Shown: positions 33,942 to 43,748 of the stretch, one piece after another | How positions within the stretch are numbered: position 1 is the first letter of the stretch | Layout: every line of letters begins with the position of its first letter | The notes under the pieces: generated by a model | What the model was told of the DNA's origin: nothing | What the model saw: only the letters and a program-made list of their open reading frames with translations | Database searches by the model: none | Made by a program: the position numbers and the translations under genes | Assembly (NCBI RefSeq): GCF_001420715.1 | Contig: NZ_LJJC01000004.1 | Coordinates: forward strand, 3,553,740 to 3,617,739 | Reading direction: 5' to 3' | Origin: Heyndrickxia shackletonii | GTDB taxonomy: Bacteria; Bacillota; Bacilli; Bacillales; Bacillaceae_C | Length of the DNA: 64,000 nt

Positions 33942-34688
33942 ATGTCTCTACTTGAAGTAAAAAACTTAATTGGCGGATATACAAAAAAGCCAGTATTAAA
34001 GGATATTTCTTTTTCCATCAACCAGAAAGAAATCATTGGGCTAATTGGCTTAAATGGTGCTGGAAAAAGTACAACCATTAAACATATCATCGGATTGATG
34101 GAGCCTAAAAAAGGATCGATTCACATTAATGGAAAAGCCCTTCGCGATCAACCTGACGAATACAGGAAGCAATTCTCCTATATTCCTGAGACGCCAATTC
34201 TATACGATGAATTAACATTGGACGAACATTTAAAAATCACAGCGATGGCTTATGGAATCGATGAAAATACATATAACGAACGTATAACACCATTACTAAA
34301 GGAATTTCGACTCAATAAAAAATTGAATTGGTTTCCTGCGCATTTTTCTAAAGGGATGAAGCAAAAGGTCATGATTATGTGCGCCTTTTTGGTAGAACCT
34401 GATCTATATATTATTGATGAACCTTTTCTTGGACTTGATCCACTTGGAATTCAATCCCTGCTTGATCTGATGAAACAGATGAAAGAAAACGGTGCCGGCA
34501 TTTTAATGTCTACTCATATATTGGCAACAGCAGAGCGATATTGTGATGGATTCATTATTTTACATAACGGGACGATAAGAGCTAAGGGGTCGTTGGAAGA
34601 ATTAAGAGACCAATTTAATATGCCGGGAGCAACATTGGATGATATTTATATTCAATTAACGAAGGAAGATTCAGATGAAGAAAATTGA
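33942..34688 (+). CDS. ecsA: ABC transporter ATP-binding protein EcsA
   Basis: A 248-residue ATPase: Walker A GLNGAGKST (about 37-45), a signature degenerate to FSKGMKQKV, and Walker B LYIIDEPFLGLDPLG with an H-loop (MSTHI). Length and motifs are those of EcsA, which with EcsB forms a transporter needed for normal secretion and for intramembrane proteolysis by RasP in B. subtilis. The start at 33942 has AAAGGAC upstream; the frame upstream lacks a site. It overlaps ecsB by 14 bp. Confidence 0.93.
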   Translation: MSLLEVKNLIGGYTKKPVLKDISFSINQKEIIGLIGLNGAGKSTTIKHIIGLMEPKKGSIHINGKALRDQPDEYRKQFSYIPETPILYDELTLDEHLKITAMAYGIDENTYNERITPLLKEFRLNKKLNWFPAHFSKGMKQKVMIMCAFLVEPDLYIIDEPFLGLDPLGIQSLLDLMKQMKENGAGILMSTHILATAERYCDGFIILHNGTIRAKGSLEELRDQFNMPGATLDDIYIQLTKEDSDEEN

Positions 34689-35901
34689 TAACCTTTGGAA
34701 AGAACGGCTGCAATTATATACCATCGAAATGCGTAAGTATTTAAAATACATTTTTAATGATCATTTATTGTTTGTGGCAATTTTCGCATTGAGCGGCGGG
34801 GCATATTATTATAGCAGGTGGGTAAAAACATTAGATCACCATTTCCCAATAGGATGGGTGATGGGGCTTATTTTAGGTCTTGTCATTACGATTAGTCCGA
34901 TTTATACGTTACTGAAAAATGCGGATAAAGTTTTCTTACTTCCGCTTGAAACAAAGCTGCAATCATACTTTCGCAAAGCGATAAAACTAAGCTTTGTCAT
35001 TCAGTCATATATTTTATTAATGGTGCTCGCCGTTTTAATGCCGATGTATGTACATTCAACTGGCGGAAGCTTTCGATCCTTTTTCTTTTATTTAATCATC
35101 ATGTGGATTTTAAAATATTGGAATCTTTTCATGCATTGGGACGTATTAAAATTTAGAGATCCACAAGTAGAAATTTTCGATTGGATTATTCGATTCGCTT
35201 TAAACACAATATTTGTGTTTTTGCTCGTTGAAAAAGCTCCATTTTGGTACGTCGGAGTATTAATTGTACTCTATATTGGTGTATATCAATATTTCCATCG
35301 TTTGGCGAAGGAAAAAACAATAAAATGGGATTTGTTAATTGAAAAGGAAGAAAAGCGATTGACAGGATTTTACCGCTTTGCCAACCTATTTACGGATGTT
35401 CCGAAATTAAAAGGGCAAGTAAAACGCCGCAAATGGTTAGATCCTATTCTAAATAGAGTAAAATATGGGCAACAAAATACGTATCGATATTTATTTGCGA
35501 GAACCTTTGTCAGAACAAGTGAATATTTTGGATTGTTCGTTCGATTAACCATCATCGGGGGACTAATCTTGCTTTTCAGTGATCAGCGCTACTTAATGAT
35601 TGGGGTAGCCCTAGTGTTTTTATATTTAACCGGATTTCAGCTTATCCCAATGGTGCGTTACCATGAATTGAAAATATGGTTACATCTCTATCCGGTTTCT
35701 ATGGAACTGAAAAAAAGCTCTTTTCTAAAGGTAATTACAACTGTATTAATGCTTCAAGCGCTAATATTCGGGATTCTTGCCCTAATAAGCAGCTCGTGGG
35801 TAAATGGAGTACTTGTACTGCTTATTGGCATTGTATTTGTATTGCTATTAGTGAAAATTTATATTCCATCTCGGTTAAAAAAAATAGATACGAATTTTTA
35901 A
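34675..35901 (+). CDS. ecsB: ABC transporter permease EcsB
   Basis: A 408-residue membrane protein with about eight helices and basic cytoplasmic loops (for example RLTGFYRFANLF and RKWLDPILNRV). Its length equals that of B. subtilis EcsB. It begins inside the end of ecsA, with GAAGGAAGAT upstream of its ATG, so the two are coupled. The transported substrate is unsettled in the literature; an effect on quorum-signal peptides and RasP is known. Confidence 0.92.
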   Translation: MKKIDNLWKERLQLYTIEMRKYLKYIFNDHLLFVAIFALSGGAYYYSRWVKTLDHHFPIGWVMGLILGLVITISPIYTLLKNADKVFLLPLETKLQSYFRKAIKLSFVIQSYILLMVLAVLMPMYVHSTGGSFRSFFFYLIIMWILKYWNLFMHWDVLKFRDPQVEIFDWIIRFALNTIFVFLLVEKAPFWYVGVLIVLYIGVYQYFHRLAKEKTIKWDLLIEKEEKRLTGFYRFANLFTDVPKLKGQVKRRKWLDPILNRVKYGQQNTYRYLFARTFVRTSEYFGLFVRLTIIGGLILLFSDQRYLMIGVALVFLYLTGFQLIPMVRYHELKIWLHLYPVSMELKKSSFLKVITTVLMLQALIFGILALISSSWVNGVLVLLIGIVFVLLLVKIYIPSRLKKIDTNF

Positions 35902-35937
35902 CATGGCACCATACTAGATTCTGAAGGAGAATCATTT

Positions 35938-36669
35938 ATGGATTATGAAACAAAAATCCGTTCAGAAGTAGAAAATTGGAAACGGAAAATAACAAAAAGA
36001 TCAAGCATGGTCAAACGCATAACCGAAAAAGCTCAAGGAAAATTGAATCAGTTTATTCCGGAAAAAGCACATCAATTGATCACTGAAAGCATCAAAAAAA
36101 TGATTCAAACAACGCTTTTCGGTTCGGACTTTTTAACAAAGAAACGTGACACTTCTGCTTTATCCTTGGAAGAAAAAGAAAAGCTAATAAAAGAAAAGCT
36201 TGCAGTCTACCGAAAAACAGCAGCTGTGGAAGGTGCTGGAACAGGTGCCGGAGGGATTTTACTTGGCCTTGCTGATTTTCCATTACTGCTTTCTATTAAA
36301 ATGAAATTTTTATTTGAAGCAGCTGCTATTCATGGTTATGATACCTCAAGATATGAAGAAAGATTGTTCATTTTAAATGTATTCCAATTGGCATTTTCAA
36401 GTGAAGAGCACCGTAAGAAGGTATTATCGATTATAGAAAATTGGGAACAAGAAAAAGTGCATTTAATGGATGTGGATTGGCGGACGTTGCAAGAAGAATA
36501 TCGTGATCATATTGATTTTGTTAAAATGCTGCAGCTTCTACCGGGAATTGGTGCAGTGGTTGGAGCGTATGCTAATTATAATTTATTGGAGCAGTTAGGG
36601 GAAACTGCACTTAATGCATATAGGATTAGGTTATTGGATAATTCTCTTAAAAAAATTGATACTGAGTAA
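35938..36669 (+). CDS. ecsC: EcsC family protein
   Basis: A 243-residue protein with a basic N-terminus and the Gly-rich EcsC core (AAVEGAGTGAGGILLGLADFPLLLSIKMKFLFEAAAIHGYD, described as about 95-137), which may form an amphipathic membrane-binding element. A second Gly-rich stretch, LLPGIGAVVGAYANYNLL, is near the C-terminus. It is the third gene of ecsABC, 36 bp after ecsB, with GAAGGAGAA upstream. Its function is not known; EcsC-domain proteins elsewhere include lipid-binding factors. Confidence 0.88.
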   Translation: MDYETKIRSEVENWKRKITKRSSMVKRITEKAQGKLNQFIPEKAHQLITESIKKMIQTTLFGSDFLTKKRDTSALSLEEKEKLIKEKLAVYRKTAAVEGAGTGAGGILLGLADFPLLLSIKMKFLFEAAAIHGYDTSRYEERLFILNVFQLAFSSEEHRKKVLSIIENWEQEKVHLMDVDWRTLQEEYRDHIDFVKMLQLLPGIGAVVGAYANYNLLEQLGETALNAYRIRLLDNSLKKIDTE

Positions 36670-36694
36670 AAGCTTTGGTGAATTTCACCGTTAT

Positions 36695-36888
36695 CTCAGC
36701 TAGGCGGACACCAGTTCCATTATTTGTGACAAAACGGCTTAATTTCGGATGTTCGCGGACTTTGGTTCCGCTATTCGCTTCATAAGCAGGGATTTCCTTG
36801 TGGTTTTTGGCATATAACGGAATCAGTGTCCGGTAAACTCTTATATATGGGGCATTTATTGAAAATAACGGATTCTGTGTCCGCCTTA
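36695..36888. repeat. Second array of CGGACA/TTCCG units
   Basis: Four or five units such as GCGGACACCAGTTCCATTAT, GCGGACTTTGGTTCCGCTAT, ATAACGGAATCAGTGTCCGG and ATAACGGATTCTGTGTCCGC. Orientation flips midway, and TTTGTGACAAAA-like text between units matches the array at 1945-2305. It occupies the gap between ecsC and the terminator. Confidence 0.75.
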
Positions 36889-36904
36889 CCCCCTATTCAC
36901 AAAG

Positions 36905-36945
36905 AAACCGAGTAAAAAGCAAGAGTGAAGCTTTTTACTCGGTTT
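36905..36945. terminator. Strong bidirectional terminator, ecsC/yhaM
   Basis: AAACCGAGTAAAAAGC and GCTTTTTACTCGGTTT form a perfect 16-bp stem with a nine-base loop, with further Ts on the forward side. Confidence 0.9.
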
Positions 36946-36960
36946 TTCATTGAAGGTTAT

Positions 36961-37905
36961 TTAATTATGAAAAGTAGGTTTATAGAAAGAACGATTTTCC
37001 AAAGCAAATATTCTTTCCGAAAATTCCCCTGGCTTCACATGTCTTAATGCACGGTCCAACATATTCATTTTGGCATCGACATTATCAATATAGTGCAGTA
37101 TCTCAGCTTCCTTGATCATCGGAGTCTTTGCACTGCCCCATTCCAGCTTCCCGTGATGGCTTAATACCAAATGCTGCAGCACCATTACTTCCTCACCATG
37201 GATATCGAGTTCCTCTGCCGCTTTACCAATTTCATTGACCATGATGGTTATATGTCCTAACAAATTCCCTTCTACTGTATAAGTAGTGGAAATCGGACCG
37301 GAAAGCTCCATAACTTTACCTAGGTCGTGTAGGATGATGCCGGAATATAATAAGTCCTTGTCTAACGATGGGTATAAATTAGCAATTGCTTTTGCCAGAT
37401 TTAACATAGATACAACATGGTATGCAAGCCCCGAAACAAATTCGTGATGGTTTTTTGTTGCCGCTGGATAGACTAAGAATCCCTTATTATATTTTTTTAA
37501 TAAGTGTCTCGTAATTCTTTGGAGATTCGGGTTTTTCATTTCAAATATATATTGGGTTATCTGGCTCATCATCTCATCTTGACTAAGCGGTGCCGTTTCT
37601 ACGAAATCTGAGACTTGAACATTATCCTGCGGATTTGCGGGGCGGATTTGACGTATTCTTAGTTGAAGACGCCCGCGATAATTTTGAACATCCCCATTTA
37701 CCTTCACAACTGTTTCAGCCTTATAGGTTTGTTCATCCTGGTCAGATGTATCCCAGAGCTTTGCCTCTATATCACCAGAGCGGTCCTGCAATACGAGCGA
37801 CAAAAAGGGTTTGCCATTACTCGCAATCCCCTTTGTACAAGTTTTTACCAGCAAAAACATTTCTAATTGTTCCCCGACTTCAAATTCCATAAGTCCTTTG
37901 GTCAT
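36961..37905 (-). CDS. yhaM: 3'-5' exoribonuclease YhaM
   Basis: This 314-residue RNase has an N-terminal OB-fold ([22 protein letters not shown], about 26-47) and a C-terminal HD metal-dependent domain ([37 protein letters not shown]). Length and order are those of B. subtilis YhaM, which degrades RNA from the 3' end and helps stabilise repair and replication DNA in some reports. It begins an apparent run with yhaN and yhaO, but 250 bp separate it from yhaN. The start has GGGGGTATAAAAG. Confidence 0.93.
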   Translation of the reverse strand: MTKGLMEFEVGEQLEMFLLVKTCTKGIASNGKPFLSLVLQDRSGDIEAKLWDTSDQDEQTYKAETVVKVNGDVQNYRGRLQLRIRQIRPANPQDNVQVSDFVETAPLSQDEMMSQITQYIFEMKNPNLQRITRHLLKKYNKGFLVYPAATKNHHEFVSGLAYHVVSMLNLAKAIANLYPSLDKDLLYSGIILHDLGKVMELSGPISTTYTVEGNLLGHITIMVNEIGKAAEELDIHGEEVMVLQHLVLSHHGKLEWGSAKTPMIKEAEILHYIDNVDAKMNMLDRALRHVKPGEFSERIFALENRSFYKPTFHN

Positions 37906-38155
37906 CTTTTATACCCCCGTTTCTCTCTTCTTTGATTGTTTTCGTATAAATTCTTATCTTTCGTATTTTATTTTTAAATCCTAAATTAGACTTATTTTCG
38001 GGGCATCTTTTCTTATAATGGATATTCATTTCTAATCCAAATTAGGAAGTTTATAAGATTTTCATTTTGCAAAAGCATCTATATTTAAGAAAAGAGCCTT
38101 ACTTAAGGTTTAAACCGAGTATACCATAAATTGCATAACGATTACTTTTTAAAAA

Positions 38156-41125
38156 TTATCCAATGGTCTCCACTTTTTGCAGAGAAGCCTTTAAATCTAT
38201 TATTGTTTCATGAGAAAATTCTTGCAGAAGGTGCTGATGACAGGTAAAAAACAGCACCTGAGTCGTTCTGCTTATTTCTTTTAGTAATTCTATAACTTTG
38301 TTCGTTCTCTTTTGATCAAAGTTTACGAAGCTGTCATCAATGATGATAGGAAACGGATAATCATCTTTTAGTACATCAACAAGTGCAAATCTAATAGCGA
38401 CATATAATTGCTCTGCTGTCGCTTGACTTAGCTCTTCTGGCGCAAAGATCATTCGATCGTTTCTTTCCACAACAAAATTTCCGTCTTCTTGTAAATGTAT
38501 ATGAATATACTGCTCATTCGTAAGCAGTCGTATAAATACCTCCGCCTTTTCCATTACCTTTGGAAAACGCTCCTTTTTTAAACGATCCATCGTTAACTTT
38601 AACAATTGTTTCGCAATCGCCACTTTTGCCCAATGTCTTGCTTTACTATTGAATTGATCCCGTAATTGATAAAATTCGTGGAGTTTTTCTGTATAGGTTC
38701 CGCCTTCTTCTAAAACGGTGATTTCATAATTCACTTGTGCAAACTCCTTATGAAGGGAATCCAGTTTTTTGGAGTTTGTTTGAACAAGATCAGCGAATTT
38801 TTGCTTTTCCTTTTCAAGCTCATCCAAAGAACCTATTTCAGCATCGGCAAAAGTATTTGGATTGAATTTTTTCTCCAGAATTGCAAGATTAGATTGGAGT
38901 TCCTGGTATTCAGTGTATACTTTCGCTTTCTTGCGGAAATCCTCCTTATCTTTCGCATGAGCGTCCCGTAGCAGTTCTTCTATTGCACTATTCAGTGCTG
39001 TTTTTTCATTTGACCATTTTCGTTCATCATTTTTTAGTTCTTCAAGCTTTACTGATCCTTCTTTATATTTTCCTTGGCTTTCTTTTGCTTTGTTCCAATC
39101 ATTTTTTAGGCGAATAATAGCTTCATTGATTGGTAATGAATGCTCCTTTTCGGTTTTTGTGAGTGCTTCTACTTTTCTTTCCCATTCCTCGTATTTTGCT
39201 TTTAATATATCGAAATTTTTTCTTTTTTGGTATTTATTTTGGATTACCTTAGAAAGTTCCATTAGTATGTCATAAGCATCCGGGAGCTGATCAGTTGCAA
39301 AATGATGTTGAAGCAGCAGTTCTTTTTTAATGTTGTTAAGAATTTCTTCATTTTCTTTACAATCTAATTTCCAATGTTCTAAAGCTAAATGAACACTTTC
39401 AACACGGTTTTGCTGCATTTCAAGCTGAAGAAGCAGATCCTTCCATTCCTGTCTTAACTCTATTTGTTCTGCGTATTTTTCCGATTGTTCAAGATTATTT
39501 TCTCGTTCATCCAACTGCTCCAATAAATCTTTTTCTCTTTCTACTAATTTTGAAAGCTCACTCGATGAACTCTTTCTCTTTCCTTTCTCCAACCAAGAAG
39601 AAACCAATAGAAAGACAATCCCTATTAAGGAGATAATCGCAAGAAAACTTTGTTTAGATACAAAACTGTAAACCATTAAGCATACTAATAGTATGATAAA
39701 TCCTATTAGACGAATTCCACGAACAAACGATTGATTATTTCCCTTTGCCATTTTCAACATGTGGATTTGTTCTTTCACATGCTGATATTCAATCTGTAAT
39801 TGTTCCAAGCGATTATGTTTCTTTTGCTCTTCAAAAAGCCTGCGAAACTCATCCTCCGGAATAAGCCTATTTTCAAGCGATTCCATTTTCCATTCAATAT
39901 CCCCTAAAGCCTTTTCCTCTGCCTCAGCTTGCTTTGATAATTCCTTTTCACGGGTGCCTAAAGCGAAATAATCTTTTGTTGCTTTTTTTATGCGCTCCTT
40001 CATTCCAATTCCCAAATCGATGGAACCAATCTGATCAATATCCATTTCAGTAAAATGAATATCCCTCGCCAGTCTCTTCATCTGCTCATCCATTTTTTCT
40101 ATTTCAAATGTTAATCTTTGCATTTGTTCTTGCCATTCCTGTGCTTGCGGCCATTGCTCTAAGATCATCTGTATGGCAGTTTCATTTTCCATTAATCTAG
40201 AATCGGGAATGACTGCTTCCAGTTGGTTTTCAAGCATCGTCTTTCGTTCCTGAATGGTTGTCAAATAACTGGTGACGGAACGTAATTGGTCTTCAAGATG
40301 CTCTAATCGGCTTAATCCATCAATCGGAAACGTTACCTCCCCTATCTCTTGCAAACGCTGATTGATTTGTTCTCTTTCTTGATAAAGAGGCCAATCTTGA
40401 ATAAGCTGATTCAAGGTTTGAATATTTTGTTGATAGGTATGTATTTGATCCTGTAACTGCTTTATCTCTTGTTGCATTTGCCAAGCTTGTTGTTTTAAAA
40501 GGGTATAGGATTCATTTTGTTTCTTTCCTTTTTTTAGTTCACCGTCCTTTTCCTTTAGCTGATCCAGCAATTGATTAAGTTCCGGCTTGCGTCCATTTGG
40601 TTTAAAAAGTGAATCCAGTTCCTTTTGCAGTTGCTGCTCCGAATTCATAAGCGTATCTGTCCCAAAAGTACCCGCCGCTAATAAATACCTGCTAATGTCC
40701 TCTCCCTTCATCCTTCCAACATCTTGGATTCCGTGTATATTGAAGGAATAAATGGATTGGTACATACGCCTGTCCATCCCATTTAGAATTTGACTTAAAA
40801 GTTCATCACTACCAACGGTTCCATTCGCAAAGGTAACCGTTACATCTCCAACAGCTTTTCCCCGAATCCGTTCAATCGTAACCTCTCCGTAATCTTTCGT
40901 TTCCAATACTAGTTTTCCGCCATATTTCCCGCTACTTTTCGGTTCGTATCGAAGCTCCGACTGCTGTTTTGTCGGAAACCCAAATAGAATACTATGAATG
41001 AAGGACATCAGCGTTGACTTACCAGCCTCATTTTCACCATATATCACCTGCAGGGAGGTAACGGAAGGAAAATGAAAATCGATTAGCTTTCCATATCCAT
41101 ATATATAGATTTCTTTCATTTTCAT
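38156..41125 (-). CDS. yhaN: SMC/Rad50-like ATPase YhaN
   Basis: A 989-residue ABC-type DNA-repair-like ATPase: Walker A YGENEAGKST near residues 29-38, long heptad coiled-coil arms (about 160-460 and 520-850), and Walker B IIIDDSFVNFD near residue 923. Unusually for this class, a pair of hydrophobic helices (about 470-510, GFIILLVCLMVYSF and FLAIISLIGIVFLLVSSW) sits in the middle of the coiled coil, where the zinc hook of Rad50 would be, and so should anchor the arms to the membrane. AGGAGGTG precedes the ATG; an upstream GTG overlaps that site. It follows yhaO by 19 bp. Confidence 0.92.
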   Translation of the reverse strand: MKMKEIYIYGYGKLIDFHFPSVTSLQVIYGENEAGKSTLMSFIHSILFGFPTKQQSELRYEPKSSGKYGGKLVLETKDYGEVTIERIRGKAVGDVTVTFANGTVGSDELLSQILNGMDRRMYQSIYSFNIHGIQDVGRMKGEDISRYLLAAGTFGTDTLMNSEQQLQKELDSLFKPNGRKPELNQLLDQLKEKDGELKKGKKQNESYTLLKQQAWQMQQEIKQLQDQIHTYQQNIQTLNQLIQDWPLYQEREQINQRLQEIGEVTFPIDGLSRLEHLEDQLRSVTSYLTTIQERKTMLENQLEAVIPDSRLMENETAIQMILEQWPQAQEWQEQMQRLTFEIEKMDEQMKRLARDIHFTEMDIDQIGSIDLGIGMKERIKKATKDYFALGTREKELSKQAEAEEKALGDIEWKMESLENRLIPEDEFRRLFEEQKKHNRLEQLQIEYQHVKEQIHMLKMAKGNNQSFVRGIRLIGFIILLVCLMVYSFVSKQSFLAIISLIGIVFLLVSSWLEKGKRKSSSSELSKLVEREKDLLEQLDERENNLEQSEKYAEQIELRQEWKDLLLQLEMQQNRVESVHLALEHWKLDCKENEEILNNIKKELLLQHHFATDQLPDAYDILMELSKVIQNKYQKRKNFDILKAKYEEWERKVEALTKTEKEHSLPINEAIIRLKNDWNKAKESQGKYKEGSVKLEELKNDERKWSNEKTALNSAIEELLRDAHAKDKEDFRKKAKVYTEYQELQSNLAILEKKFNPNTFADAEIGSLDELEKEKQKFADLVQTNSKKLDSLHKEFAQVNYEITVLEEGGTYTEKLHEFYQLRDQFNSKARHWAKVAIAKQLLKLTMDRLKKERFPKVMEKAEVFIRLLTNEQYIHIHLQEDGNFVVERNDRMIFAPEELSQATAEQLYVAIRFALVDVLKDDYPFPIIIDDSFVNFDQKRTNKVIELLKEISRTTQVLFFTCHQHLLQEFSHETIIDLKASLQKVETIG

Positions 41126-41144
41126 GTTTTTCACCTCCTGTTTG

Positions 41145-42380
41145 TTATGATTTTGAACTTAGCAATTGTGACAGCATTTGCCCCGCTTCGTTTAACAGCT
41201 CTGTCTTCTCCGCCGCAGAAAAGTTGTCTAAATACCTGCTGCTTCTGATATGTGTATACAATTCCCCAATTGCTTCTTCAAAAACAGCATTATCATCCAA
41301 TACAATTAATGCTCTATCTAATTCATTTTTAAAAGATTGATATTCACTTAAAAAAATTGCATCCTTTTCGGCGCTATTTTGTTTTACCTGATAAGTCCAA
41401 ACAAAATTTTCTTCCTGTTCTTCTCCATCCTGAAGACTTTCTATTAACTCCCCGTTTGTGATTTTGTCGAGTGCATTTATCTCTAAATTCTCTGTATCTA
41501 CGATTTCCAGGCACAGCAAAATTGCCTGATTCAGTTTGCGAATGTTATCCATAGCCTCTTTACATTTTAAAAACAGTTCATGAAAATAACTGCACTCTTT
41601 CGCTGAAACGGTGATGGATTCCCAAATAATATCAGAGGTTTCAATAAATTCTAATGTGGTTTCATGTTTTGACAAAGTGACAGCAAAACATCCTTTAACG
41701 GATTGTTCCTTTGAATTCCGACCTTGAATATTTCCCGGATAAACAATGTACGGATCCTGATGTAAAATTTGCTGCTTATGAATATGGCCAAGTGCCCAAT
41801 AATCCATCTCCTTTTCGAGCAAATCACGGATAGAAAAAGGGGCATATGGCTGATGATGTGTACTCCCACCCTCACAATGGCCATGTAGAATGCCAATGTG
41901 CAAATGAGCACCAGGAGTTTTGTTATACAGATCCACTTTCCTATCTCTTACATGTCTTTCCGGATAACTAAATCCATATAAGTGAACCTTAACACCTTTA
42001 TTTGTTATGTAATGCTTTACCTCTACATCAGAGGAAAAAACATGGACGTTATCTGGCATCTCAATGGTAGTCCATGCACCTCCTAGGTGGTCATGGTTCC
42101 CATGAATAATAAAAACTTCTATATTTTCACTTTGAAGCCGTTCCATCTGTTTGCGTAATCTTGCTTGAGCCTTAATACTGCGGTCTTCCCCATCATATAA
42201 GTCTCCGCTTATGATGATAAAATCAACCTTCTTCGAAATGGCAGCATCCACTACCTTGGTAAAAGCAAGGAAAGTACTTTCTTGAATTCTTTTGAAAATT
42301 TCTTTCGGCATATATTGCAAACCAACAAATGGGCTATCCAAATGAAGGTCTGCACAATGGATAAATGAGATATTTTCCAA
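41145..42380 (-). CDS. yhaO: Mre11/SbcD-like phosphoesterase YhaO
   Basis: A 411-residue metallophosphoesterase with all five motifs of the Mre11/SbcD type: HCADLHLDSP (about 8-17), SGDLYDGED (about 58-66), HGNHDHLG (about 95-102), ILHGHCEGG and ALGHIHKQQ. It should act with YhaN as a nuclease-ATPase pair, as SbcC/SbcD or Rad50/Mre11 do. The C-terminal 160 residues form a helical cap. The start is a TTG, nine bases after GGAGG. First gene of the yhaO-yhaN pair. Confidence 0.92.
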   Translation of the reverse strand: MENISFIHCADLHLDSPFVGLQYMPKEIFKRIQESTFLAFTKVVDAAISKKVDFIIISGDLYDGEDRSIKAQARLRKQMERLQSENIEVFIIHGNHDHLGGAWTTIEMPDNVHVFSSDVEVKHYITNKGVKVHLYGFSYPERHVRDRKVDLYNKTPGAHLHIGILHGHCEGGSTHHQPYAPFSIRDLLEKEMDYWALGHIHKQQILHQDPYIVYPGNIQGRNSKEQSVKGCFAVTLSKHETTLEFIETSDIIWESITVSAKECSYFHELFLKCKEAMDNIRKLNQAILLCLEIVDTENLEINALDKITNGELIESLQDGEEQEENFVWTYQVKQNSAEKDAIFLSEYQSFKNELDRALIVLDDNAVFEEAIGELYTHIRSSRYLDNFSAAEKTELLNEAGQMLSQLLSSKS

Positions 42381-42461
42381 GATAGTCCGCCTCCTTCGAA
42401 TATATGTTCTCTATTTTTTATTATAAACAAATTTATAGATTATTAAAGGTTATTAATAGAA

Positions 42462-42487
42462 AAAAAACACCACAAAAGGTGTTTTTT
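42462..42487. terminator. Terminator between yhaP and yhaO
   Basis: AACACC and GGTGTT with an ACAAAA loop, framed by seven As on one side and six Ts on the other. It ends the reverse-strand yhaQP transcript just after yhaP. Confidence 0.8.
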
Positions 42488-42494
42488 CCTGATT

Positions 42495-43748
42495 TTATTG
42501 GTTTTTAGACATTTGTAATGCTTTCTTGATATTTTTCAATGAGTTTGATTTACCATATAGCAGAACCCCACCTCGGTAAATCCGTGCTCCAATCATTCCT
42601 AAAACAGCAATCGATAAGACAAGAATAACGATTCCTGCTATTCCATTCCAAACAGGAAGATCCAGCATGCCAACCCTCATGAACATAATCATCGGTGTGA
42701 AAAATGGAATAAAGGAAGTAACCGTAACAAATCCTGATTCTGGATTGTTTAATCCAAACATTGCAATGAAAAAGCCTATCATGACTACAAATGTCATCGG
42801 CAGCATCATTTGCTGTGCATCCTCGATGCGACTAACAAGGGATCCGAGAAAAGCAGCCAATGTAGCAAAAAGTAAATACCCTAACAAGAAGAATATCACT
42901 GCATACAAGATAGTCGACACTGGTGTACTGGAAAATCCAAATGCTTCAAAAAATCCACCCGTCATGTTTTTTAAATTTTGTTTGATTAAAAAATACCCTA
43001 CAAGAAGTAAAACTACCATTTGCGTTAATCCTAATAACGCGACGCCAAAAATTTTAGCAAACATTTGCTTTGTAGGCGATGCACTTGAAATAAGAATTTC
43101 CATTACTCGCGATGATTTCTCTGTTGCTACCTCCATTCCCACCATATTGGCATAGAAAAGAACGGAAAAATAGATTGCAAATAATAGAATATATACAAGA
43201 CCTCGGGCTTGTGCAAGTTCTTTTTCTGATTTTGCATTATCTCCAAGACTGACCTTTTGAAACGAGATTGGGCTATTTAATAGTGCTAGCTTATCTGAGT
43301 TCAACTTTAAACTTGTTGCAGCCATCGTCGTTTTAACGGTTTGCAGCGCTTGTTTGACATCATTTATCGTACTGGAATCCGTAATGGTTTTTGCTTTGTA
43401 AACAGCACTTGGCATTTGATTGGAATCAAGAGTTAAAACCATATATCCATCAAATTCACCGTTTTTAATATTTTTTTGGAGCGCATCTTCTGATTTTTGT
43501 ACTTTGTCCAATTGAATATCTTTATTCACCGCTTTTAATTGCTCTTGAAATGGCTGAAAGACACCGTTAGTTTCGTCTATAACGGCAATCTTCTTCTCCA
43601 TATCACCGCTAGTGAACAAGTTGATAATATTGCTCATATTTCCTAACAAAAGAACACCTACAAGTAAAATAATAGAAGTAATAATAAAGGATTTAGATTT
43701 TAATCTCGTGAAATAGGTGTGGGAAAGCATAATCCAAAATTTATTCAT
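42495..43748 (-). CDS. yhaP: ABC-2 exporter permease YhaP (NatB-like)
   Basis: A 417-residue permease: one N-terminal helix (about 20-42), an extracytoplasmic domain of about 130 residues, then six helices (LVYILLFAIYFSVLFYAN onward, from about 178). This matches the NatB/YhaP branch of ABC-2 proteins, which includes Na+ exporters. The start at 43748 overlaps the end of yhaQ by 8 bp, with AAGGTAGGTG as the site. Substrate cannot be deduced from sequence. Confidence 0.88.
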   Translation of the reverse strand: MNKFWIMLSHTYFTRLKSKSFIITSIILLVGVLLLGNMSNIINLFTSGDMEKKIAVIDETNGVFQPFQEQLKAVNKDIQLDKVQKSEDALQKNIKNGEFDGYMVLTLDSNQMPSAVYKAKTITDSSTINDVKQALQTVKTTMAATSLKLNSDKLALLNSPISFQKVSLGDNAKSEKELAQARGLVYILLFAIYFSVLFYANMVGMEVATEKSSRVMEILISSASPTKQMFAKIFGVALLGLTQMVVLLLVGYFLIKQNLKNMTGGFFEAFGFSSTPVSTILYAVIFFLLGYLLFATLAAFLGSLVSRIEDAQQMMLPMTFVVMIGFFIAMFGLNNPESGFVTVTSFIPFFTPMIMFMRVGMLDLPVWNGIAGIVILVLSIAVLGMIGARIYRGGVLLYGKSNSLKNIKKALQMSKNQ

